From Cornus controversa (lineage: Eukaryota > Streptophyta > Magnoliopsida > Cornales > Cornaceae), in the NCBI GenBank assembly GCA_026545225.1, contig CM048845.1, positions 61,632,033 through 61,696,032 of the forward strand: a stretch of 64,000 nucleotides of DNA, given 5' to 3'. Of the stretch, positions 55,560-64,000 are shown in pieces. The stretch's first letter is position 1; every line of letters begins with the position of its first letter. Position numbers and translations under genes: made by a program. The notes beneath the pieces were generated by a model. That model searched no databases. It saw nothing but the letters and a program-made list of their open reading frames with translations, and had not been told where the DNA came from.

Positions 55560-55976
55560 AGTGAAAAGCTCTAATAAAAATATATATATACATATGAAAA
55601 CGTCTGTTTGTACAATCAGGAGTTGAAATTTAAAAATACATATTATAAACAAAGAAATTAGAGCAAATAAGTCACATTGCAGAAATTTAACCAGCTCAAA
55701 TTCCCATGCAGACGGGGGAGAAAGGGAGAGAGTTCCAGAAATGGAGAAGATTGAAGAGAATCGAGACATGGGCAACTCCACTTGTTCTAGGTAGAAGTGG
55801 GGGCTATCAATATTAATCTGGAATAAAAAATTAAAAAATAAAATTACTTGTCATCATCTACAAATGTTTCCATAAATTTTGCATACATATCTTCATTTAT
55901 AAAAAGAAAGAACATGTAATGCACACACCCACCTTTGATGCTTTAGATTCAGGAAACTCAAAAGATGATACAGAAT
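55560..55976 (-). pseudogene. two exons of an unrecognised gene behind the CACTA end
   Basis: Minus strand: acceptor TTGTGCAG|ATTCTG, a 44-nt exon (55976-55933), donor CAAAG|GTGGGTG; then acceptor TTATTCCAG|ATTAAT at 55817 and an exon running to about 55640. The two join in one open frame encoding DSVSSFEFPESKASK, then INIDSPHFYLEQVELPMSR, FSSIFSISGTLS and SAWEFELVKF. The conserved frame across two consensus splice sites suggests a gene fragment captured by the transposon. I do not recognise the protein; the downstream donor is uncertain. Confidence 0.35.
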
Positions 55977-55979
55977 CTG

Positions 55980-56785
55980 CACAAGGAAAATAAGCTTTGA
56001 ATTTAAAATATGTAAACTAATTTTCAATCTAATAAATTAATGACATGCATATTAATTTATGATATATTGGTCTAAAAAACCCCTGTGGTATAGCACTAGG
56101 ATACTCTAGAGTGAGTTTAACATCTTCTAACACTTAGAGACTACTAAAAGTAACATATCCACACAGGCTCAATATCAATCTGGAATACATTCTTGCACAG
56201 GCTCGGTAGGACTCAAGGACACCTAAAACGATGGCTGACACTGATTATCCACACTTCAACATGTTTTATAACCAAACCAACTTTCTTTTAAAATGCTAGG
56301 TGATCACAATGTTTTCACTTATTTCATGGTTTCTAAATGATGAAAAAATACTGTAAGTAGTTATCACCACAAAATCAATGGTCATGCTAAAGAAATACAC
56401 AACAGTGTTCAATTAATATTGGTCTTCATTCCCTCTCTAGAATGATTTAGCATAACAAATATTGAAACCTACCCCAAAAACCACATTAACACTTTGATCA
56501 TAGATATATCAGTTGGTCATGCCAGTGTAATTATTAAAAGCTAAGACAATAAACCACCAAGCATTTGTTAATAAGCAAAGACAAAATATAGCTAAAATTT
56601 TAGCCACAACTAGGGTCTTAATTACAAATGAAAAAGACCCAAAAAGCAAGTTATTTCATGAATTATATATGTAACCGTACTTATAAGTATACAAAACATG
56701 GAAATCCAAGAATAGAAAACACTACAACCAGTTAAAGAAATTAACTAACATGAAAAGATGAGATTAAGTTATGATATATATATAT
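55980..56785. other. AT-rich sequence, nothing recognised
   Basis: No coding signal. It lies between the CACTA end and the Helitron termini. Confidence 0.4.
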
Positions 56786-57005
56786 ATAATATTTAAGCTT
56801 GAATCCTGCGGTTCAAAATGTCTTTTGCTATCGACGGTCTAAAATCACTCTATCTAACGATCACGGTTGCGAGTGCATGATAGTGTAGTAGGCACAGATA
56901 TACACTAGTATATATAGATCACGGTTGTGAGTGCATGATAGTGCCTCTAACGATCATAGTTGCGAGTGCATGATAGTGTCGTAGGCACGGGTATACACTA
57001 GTATA
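56786..57005 (+). mobile_element. Helitron remnant with two consecutive 3' termini
   Basis: GGTTCAAAATGTCTTTTGCT and the following text to 56860 resemble the Helitron 5' region at 57090-57165. Then two 94-bp-spaced copies of a 3' end follow: GTGTAGTAGGCACAGATATACACTAG (CTAG at 56904-56907, split here as GTGTAGTAGGCAC and AGATATACACTAG) and GTGTCGTAGGCAC GGGTATACACTAG (CTAG at 56998-57001). Both follow the hairpin-plus-CTAG plan of the end at 25972. Confidence 0.7.
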
Positions 57006-57677
57006 TCTATATTACATTTCAGCTTTGATTTTGAATTTCCCCCAAAAAAAAATTCATCATCTAACGGTCAAAAATACTTAAAAATCTAATTTTACGGCTC
57101 AAAATATCTATTCATATCTACGGTCTAAAATAACTCTCTCTATTTGTGATCTAACGGTCCCAATTCAACCATTACAATACCTAAAATAATATTATATTAT
57201 TATCTTTATTTATCTATTAATATATTAATATTAATAAAATAATATTATTATCCGAGTGCCCATACACAGATATTATTATCTCTGTGTTGTGTGTGTTAGT
57301 TTCCTGTGTACACGCTATCTCTCTGTCCCATCATCAGTATAAACTATCTTTCCTTATATACACACACACTTCACAGAAAGGGAAAACTTTGGTACACGTT
57401 ATCTCTCTCTGTCCCTTATATACACACACACACACATGCACTTCATAGAAAGAGAAGCTTTTGAGTTCCCATACACAGTTCCTCTTCACAGAAACTCTCT
57501 CTCTCTCTCTTCCACCGTCAACCCGTTTCCTCTCCGGCACAAACAGGTCTGAAGAAGACAACCCGTTTCCTCTCCGGCACAAATTCTCCTTCACTTATCC
57601 ACGGCGAGCTCCCTCCGACAAACGTCTGAAGAAGCACCATCGAATTCCTTCTCTCACTCTCTCCATCAATCATAGAC

Positions 57678-57892
57678 ATGGCCACTGAGGACAAATCGAA
57701 TCCATCCACGGAAAGCTCCCTCCGGCACACACCACCTGCAGTCACCATTGTGGCCACGCGATCTCTTGCCGCTGTAAGTCCGGTTCCCCCATCATCCCTT
57801 CGGCATATACCACCTGCAATCACCACTACGGCAACCCGATCTACTGCTGCTACAACTCCATTGCCCCCACCGACCGTCGTTTTCCCACCAAG
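57678..57892 (+). CDS. first exon of an unrecognised gene within the Helitron
   Basis: ATG 57678 (MATEDKSNPSTESS) opens 71 codons to a strong donor, CCACCAAG|GTACGTA at 57893. The peptide is a 26-residue imperfect duplication (SSLRHTPPAVTIVATRSLAA and SSLRHIPPAITTTATRSTAA), Pro/Ala/Thr-rich and probably disordered. A pyrimidine-rich leader precedes it, itself duplicated (CAACCCGTTTCCTCTCCGGC twice, 57520 and 57560). It could be the first exon of the Rep transcript or a captured gene; it ends in phase 2, which does not fit the phase-0 exon at 61025 directly. Confidence 0.4.
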
Positions 57893-58600
57893 GTACGTAA
57901 AATGGTTGTTATGTTATGTTATTTTGGTGGACTTTGTGGTGTTGTGATTGAATTATTTTTGGTAAACTTTTGTGGTGTTGAGATTGGATTATTTTTGGTA
58001 GACTTTGTGATAAGTGGACTTTGTGTTAAGTGGACTTGGTGGACTTTGTGTATGTATATTACTTGCATCCTCAAATCCTGGCTGTTTCGTGTGTTTGCAT
58101 GTTAATTACACCTACACTATTTTGTTACTCAAATCCTCCATCACACTGTTTTGTTACAAGTTTTTGCAAGTTTATAGCATTACAATTTCGGTCAAACTAG
58201 CCAAATAACATGTGAAAGTTTTTTTTTTTTTTGAAGAGAATATCATGTGAAAGTTGCATTTGTGGTTTACTATTTTACCTTTTAATTTGTCAAAATCAAC
58301 AGTAATATTTGCACTAGATGACATGCTAAATTGCTTACTTAAATCACGGCCGATTAATGATTGTAATATGTCTCCGATTAAAATTGAAAATGTGTTGACA
58401 TTGCTTCTGGAGGAAAATGTGTTAAAAATGTGTTGACATTGCGCATTCATAAGCAGATTCTTTGTAATTTGGAGAAATCCATAGAAGAGAAAATTATGTG
58501 AATAGGGTACTTCTTCAGTTTAAATATTTTTTATCTACACATGCCACCAGTATAAAATGTTTTAACTTCTTTTCCAATTCTGAAAAGGGAGATAAATCAA

Positions 58601-58782
58601 GGAGCAATGCTACACGTCATGAAAATATTTCATAAATTTTTATCTTGAATGATGTGGCAATTAAATGGTGAGTTAGTATTGGTGGGATTCCCCTCATACA
58701 CGGAATGTCAATGGTATTATTACTTGCCACATCATTCATGAAGGCAATTCATGATAAAATTTCATGACGTTTAGCATTTCCC
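58601..58782. mobile_element. MITE with 8-bp target duplication
   Basis: 182 bp with inverted ends GGAGCAATGCTACACGTCAT / GGGAAATGCTAAACGTCATG, about 40 bp alignable, flanked by TAAATCAA at 58593-58600 and 58783-58790. The 8-bp duplication points to the hAT superfamily. It encodes nothing. Confidence 0.85.
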
Positions 58783-60146
58783 TAAATCAAGCAATAATAA
58801 TGTTCTATTTTTAGCTTTTCGCCTTTCTCAATTTTGATGTTGGGTGTTCTTAGATGTCTTAAATGCCTTGCTAACTATTGAGTGAATTGTTTTTGAATGA
58901 ATGATGGAATTCTTATCTAATTACTTTCACAGTTTCAAAGAGTTTCTGTAATTCTTATCTAATTTCTTAATTGAGAGCTATTTTCCAAGTACATCTCAAC
59001 CAATTAAGAACTATTATTGTACAGGTTTGTTTATGTGCTAATATACAACACTACCAATTTACAACTATTTAAAGTTTTCGGGTAATTTTGTTATTTAAAT
59101 TTTGTTGTTTGTGGTTATAAATTGGAATTTAATTGCAACTCTACATTTGAATTTGTTGGAGACACTTCAATTTTAGACAATTTTCTAATAATGGGCCATG
59201 GTAAATTGGTAATTTTGGGTTTGGGGTAAATTTTGTTATATTGTATTATTTGTGGGTACAGTGGGATTAGTAAGAATTACCTATTCAATCTTCAATTTTC
59301 TGGTTTTGTTACTATCAGAGTGAATTGCATAAAGTTTTATTTGTATTAGTTCATTGGGCAAAGGAATTGAATTCAAAGTTGAAACCGACTATATAAATTT
59401 GTGCATATTGTACAAGAAAAAAAATACAAAATGAATTAGAATGACAAGAAAATTATAAAAATCTGTCCAATCTTAAATGGTCAAATTTATTTTTTTAATA
59501 GATATATTAGATGTTTAGTAGTCTGTGTTTTTGTTATTTTTAATAATATTTTAAATTCTAAACTATAAAGCTAACAAAATTTATGATTATAATTATTAAA
59601 TATTTTATTATATTTATTTATTTTCCTAAAACATTCTTTCTCAATTTATTTAGGATCGGATTTAGTTGATTAAATTACTCACAGCAGTGAGGGTTTAGAA
59701 ATTGATCTATCTTCATAGAACTAGATTGGACTAGAAGTGTTTCCTTCTATATATGTTCTCTCGGATCTGAAAGTTTAGACCTAACTATTCTTTTTAACTA
59801 TCATTTTCTTATGTTCTATTGGCATGCATGTGCAATCGACTCATTATGGCATGTGGTTTGGTACAAAGATTTTAAAGGACGACCGAAAAACAAATAACTG
59901 AATTATATATGAAATAGTGTGTAGTGACAATGTCATCTAAAGTTCTACCATAAACCCAACCATAGGTACAAAAAAATAAAAAAATAACTAATTAAATGAT
60001 AAATAGAAGAACTTTTAATTAGAAGGTAATAAGCAAAAACTCAAAGAAGACTTCTAAAGAAAAATTATCTGGTACTTAGCTTTTTTTTGGTTCATGTGCT
60101 TTACATTTATATTTATTCTAAAATTGGAGATCATTAAGCACTATCC

Positions 60147-60355
60147 TGTTAGAGTTGATTTTAGTTTTATGTAACATTTTTAGTTATTTTTGGAGGCTAA
60201 CTCAAATCACTATGCTGTTTGAGTTGATTTTAGTTTTATGTAACATTTTTAGTTATTCTTGGAGGCTAACTCTAATCACTATGCTGTTAGAGTTGATTTT
60301 AGTTTTATGTAACATTTTTAGTTATTTTTGGAGGCTAATTCTAATCACTATGCAA
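60147..60355 (+). repeat. 69-bp tandem repeat, three copies
   Basis: Unit: GAGTTGATTTTAGTTTTATG, TAACATTTTTAGTTATTTTT, GGAGGCTAACTCTAATCACT, ATGCTGTTA; exact period 69 (GAGTTG at 60152, 60221, 60290). Divisible by 3, so an open frame of 92 codons appears. Confidence 0.95.
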
Positions 60356-61024
60356 AATGCAAATGCTGACACCTTTTGGGTGAAGAAACTGATGGGTTTA
60401 GTAGGAGAGGAAACTGTGGAGGTAAGAGAGTGAAAAATATTGGTTCTTGCAGATACATAAGATAATGAAATCAAAGAGGGAGAGGGTGTAGAGAGAGGAG
60501 ACGGTTGTGAATTGTTAATTTTACAATGACTATAATATAACATTAATTTAATATAATGGTAAGAGGGAGAGTGGGTGAGGGTGTAGAGAGTAGAGACGGT
60601 TGTGAATTTAATATAACGGTTTATTTTTTACCGGTATATCTTAATTAATCTCCGAATTTTCCTTTGGTTGTGGATGGTGCTTCTAGCTTTAATTAGTTTT
60701 TCCCGTCTCTTTTTATGCAATGAATTTATCTATTCTTATAATCAAATCCCATAACTTTAATTAATTTTCTTTGTCTCTTTTTATTCAATTCAATAGTACG
60801 AATATCAAATTTAAGTTTGGTTCTCCATTTAATAAATTGACTTTATTCATTGGACTTTGTTTTTTTCTCCCCATTGATTAGTGGCACATTAGTGGATAAC
60901 TTCACCATATTTGGGAATATAAGTTAGTTTCATTATAAACTTTTTATCGATTCCATTTAGACTTATCATTTTCTATATTTGATTTTTAAATTTTTTGAAC
61001 TTTTTCATTTTGCATATTATTCAG

Positions 61025-64000
61025 GCGAATCATGATGTCAAATGCTCGGTAAGCTTATTATTTATTTATTATTTTTTTTAACATCTATAGCTTATTTACC
61101 TTATTTTTAAGATTTCACTGACTTTAATATGTAGGTTAATTTATTAATAAAAAGAAATTATTCTATTGTTATTCGCGATGAATGTGAGCTCAATATCATT
61201 GGAGCTAAAAAGGTGAGTCCACTCATTACATTTTTTTATTTGTTATAATTTTTATTTATTTTGTTTATTTTTTACTCATTTTTTTAATAATTTTAGGCGA
61301 TCAAGAAACATTCGGAGGCTTGCACTTCGCGCAAGGGAAAGGAAAAAGTGGGGGTGTGTTTTTACCATTATTTTTGTTTCAGTTACTATACACATGTAAA
61401 CATTATTTTTTTCCCATATTTTCAATTACCATCATTGAGGGATCTTTTGCTTATATTATTTTAAAAGTTTCTGTAGTTATTTGTCACATTTTTACAAATA
61501 TTTAGCATAGAATGTTAAAACCAACATTTACAATCATTTTAACAGTTTATTGACATCTTATAGGAGCTTAATTCTAATGTCTCAAAAGCTGCGTTAGCAC
61601 ATTCTATGGTGCCCTCTTTTGCAATTATTATACCAACACCTCATCAGCTGCATTCTATTCTTCCTCTGTAAAGAACTCCGATAACATTAGAGAATGTGTT
61701 GTCTAATATGCAAGCAGCACCTTACTTTGAAATGTCTTTTGATCTTTCTCCTAGAAATCTTAGTCAAGAATTTCTTACTAATTTAATCAGCAAATTTTAG
61801 AACATGCTCCTACATCAAAAGCTACAATAGCCCAACGTTTACGACGAGAAAGGGAGAGAAATGAACGCCCTCCAGTACAACCAAGATTTTTTCCTAGTTT
61901 GCCTCGGCGTCGCCATCGATCTCGGCGTGTGTTCTTGGATCAGGAATTAAATGAATCAAATATCATTCGAAATGATCATTTGAGTGATGAATTACAAAAC
62001 ATATGTGGCAATGCAACGGTCAATGTTCGGTCTAAACATAATCTTGGTCAACATTCTTTGGCTAACATGAATGTAGCATGTCCTTATTGTAAAGTCTTAC
62101 ACTAGATGGATGAAAATTTGAAAAACTCATCTTGCAAGCATCCTCTTTTTGGGACATGTTGTCTGCATGGAAAGATTCAATTACCTACCCTGCTTACACC
62201 CCCTCCAGAACTTGCATCATTATACAACGGTGATGATGATAAATTAAAATCGTTTCGTCGTTATACTCGGGAATATAATGTAGCTAATGCATTTACAAGT
62301 CTGGGTGTTCAAATGGTTGATAGAGTTCTTAGTGGCAGGGGTCCAACATTATTCACCATTCATGGAGAACTGCGTCATCGTATAGGGACGTTTTTACCCC
62401 AATCAGGACAGGAAGCAAGTTATGCTCAGTTGTACATTTATGACCCTGAAGCGGCTTTAGACATTCGTAGTCGTAAAAATTCGCATCTGAGGAAGGATGT
62501 CCTCAAAGATATTCAAAAAAATTTGTTGCAATATAACACATTTTCAAAAAAATTCCGTCAAGCATTTGCAATACTAGAGCAATTGAATTCAGCAGACCAA
62601 AATATACCTACCTATCTTCATTACTCTCCATCTTCAATAGCAGATTGACGTAAGTATAATCTGCCGACAGCAAATGAGGTTGTAGTTATATTGCCAGGAG
62701 ATGGAACTCAAGTCAGTGGAATGAGAGATATTGTTGTGCGCTTGAGAGGAAATAATGAATTGATGCGAATTAATGAATGTCACCCTACTTATTTGCCTTT
62801 GTGACAAGTGTAAAATAGTGGATGTTTGTCGTTGCTTTTCTACACTTCATACAAAAAATAATAAAACCTACAAAAACTTTACTAAAAATTGTATAGTAGT
62901 AAGCAGGGTCGAACCACCCTCAAGTGAGAATCAGTAACAAGTTTAAAATTCAAAACCTAAATCTCTTGAGATGAAAAATGAATATTTAAAAATAAAATTC
63001 TGATTTTTTTTATAATAATAAAAACTAATATTAAATGTCTTAGATCAAATGATGGGATAAATCTCAAGGAAAGAGAATTCACCACCATGGATCCATATAA
63101 ATAAAGTTTTTTACTATTCTTATCTAGTTTTTCCTCCAATAATCAATAAACTTCACCAATCCAATTAAAACTTGGAAAGATGAAGGAAAATATGGAATAA
63201 AAAAGAATAACTTGATTATATATGAGAGAGACATTATTTTACTTAATCTGATGCACATTGGCTAGGTAAATAGAGGTAGACATTCTTCGAATTAGCATTA
63301 TTTGGCAAACACGAAAAATCCTCCCTCTAATTTTAGAAAATAAAAATCCAGAAAAGAAGAGTAGAAGAATGCTCTTGGGAGGAAAAAGTAGACAAAAAAA
63401 TAAAACAACTTACTTATACTTCAGCCATAGTGGCTTCATCATTCCCTTGAGAAGGATGCTTTTGCTTGCATATTAACATAAAACAAACAAATAGAAATGA
63501 AATTACTATTCTTCATTGAATCAATAAAACAATTACACTATTTTTTTTTCTATAATGCCTCTACAATTTTCTAACCCCCTTCACCATCCCCTAAGACCTC
63601 CTATTTATAAATAAAGTAAAATAGTAATTAAAGACTTATTTTGAGATATAAAATAGCAAGTTTTGTGAACTTATCACTTTGCATTATGTTTTCTTGTTCC
63701 CTTACGGTGAGCTTGGATTGGAACCTGAGTTAAAATAGTGGAACATCCTAGATGGGAGACATACAACTAATAGACTTACCCATTTATAGTTCTATGCTTA
63801 TCGTTTGTTTAAATGTTCTTCTGAGTACTCAACCATTTTAAGAGGCGAAAAATTATTTCAGGAGTTCATTGTAAATGCTTGGGCCGCTACTGAGAAAAAT
63901 CGACTGACGTACTACAAGCTAAATTAGCCTAAACTCTGTCGGGAACTCTACCATAGTCTAAAAGGGTCTAACAGATATTTCTGTAGATGGATTTGAACCC
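61025..64000 (+). pseudogene. Helitron Rep gene, 5' exons and N-terminal region, broken
   Basis: Exons 61025-61048, 61135-61212, 61297-61353 and from 61565 have GT-AG borders and join in one open frame (phase 0). The frame then meets stops near 61670, at 61797 and at 62103 (TGG-to-TAG), and at 62648. Recognisable text: PRRRHRSRRVFLDQELNESN, CPYCKVLH, CKHPLFGTCCLHGKIQLPTL, FTSLGVQMVDRVLSGRGPTL, TFLPQSGQEASYAQLYIYDP, then after the insertion ILDGRHTTN and YSTILRGEKLFQEF. It aligns with the minus-strand gene at 29.6-30.2 and 37.9-38.6 kb. This is the domain upstream of the HUH nuclease; the rest lies outside the window. The stops make it inactive. Confidence 0.8.
62802..63676. mobile_element. 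solo-LTR-like insertion in the Helitron gene
   Basis: 875 bp, TGACAAGTGTAAAATAGTGG at the left and ACTTATCA at the right, flanked by CTTTG on both sides (62797-62801 and 63677-63681). Removing it restores the LPLHY-type reading seen in the copy at about 29830. It has no ORF, primer site or polypurine tract, so it is a solo LTR or a short non-autonomous element; orientation undecided. Confidence 0.75.

Larger units (their letters stand above)
57893..61024. other. intron-like AT-rich region
   Basis: More than 3 kb without coding signal, T-rich on the plus strand, as expected for an intron of the Helitron gene. It contains the MITE at 58601 and the 69-bp repeat at 60147. Confidence 0.4.
57006..64000 (+). 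mobile_element. Helitron, plus strand, 5' end to window edge
   Basis: Starts TCTATATTACATTTCAGC after host A57005, only four bases after the preceding CTAG. The 5' 150 bp resemble the minus-strand end at 54936. A multi-exon Rep gene region follows from 61025. It carries a MITE (58601-58782) and a solo-LTR-like insertion (62802-63676). The 3' end lies beyond the window. Confidence 0.7.

Noticed and set aside
59925..59940. GTAGTG as the second CACTA terminus
   Set aside because: The context (TGTGTAGTGACAATG) lacks the preceding T run and subterminal repeats.

Overview
The window is plant nuclear DNA, most likely from a eudicot: it is AT-rich and built almost entirely of plant-type transposable elements (Tat- and Athila-like Ty3/gypsy, SIRE-like Ty1/copia, TRIM, L1-type LINE, Helitron, CACTA, MITE). 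No intact ordinary cellular gene is visible. The only recognisable host-gene remnant is a PB1-domain fragment at 1102-1420. All names rest on motif recognition by eye, without database searches.

Layout. 1-762 is the 3' part of an Athila-like LTR, and 0.8-6.4 kb holds decayed spacer with a T-rich minisatellite and a large inverted repeat. 6420-19071 is a young, complete Tat-type gypsy element on the minus strand (identical 1194-bp LTR lengths, target duplication GTAGT). It carries gag-protease, a same-frame UGA followed by RT, RNase H, a second plant-type RNase H and integrase, plus an antisense three-exon plant-mobile-domain gene on the plus strand. 19.4-20.5 kb is a TRIM cluster. 21.4-23.5 kb is a gypsy gag fragment fused to the 3' end of a copia element, followed by a LINE remnant ending in a poly-A tract at 25514.

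A minus-strand Helitron has its 3' terminus (hairpin plus CTAG) at 25972, a decayed Rep/helicase gene at 26.5-38.6 kb and, plausibly, its 5' terminus at 54936. Nested inside are a copia element without pol (30214-37929, TSD CTTGC), an Athila-like block (38591-44436) and a TRIM (44910-54335, TSD GTGGC). The TRIM is itself split by a gypsy element without pol (45119-53973, TSD CCCAA), whose 5' LTR carries a further 2-kb insert. From 55014 a CACTA end, then duplicated Helitron 3' ends, then a second plus-strand Helitron (57006 to the window edge) with a multi-exon Rep gene and an 875-bp solo-LTR-like insertion.

The most interesting pattern: the copia and the Athila-like elements both carry an accessory ORF of the same plant retroelement family ('putative plant transposon protein', PF20167-like by eye). 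In each case a cluster of palindromes that also occurs in that element's own LTR lies just upstream of the ORF. The palindrome differs between elements (GGACCGGTCC versus TCGATYRATCGA). This suggests LTR-derived internal promoters, or an element-encoded DNA-binding factor that recognises its own LTR. The Tat element independently carries an antisense accessory gene with its own TATA box and introns.
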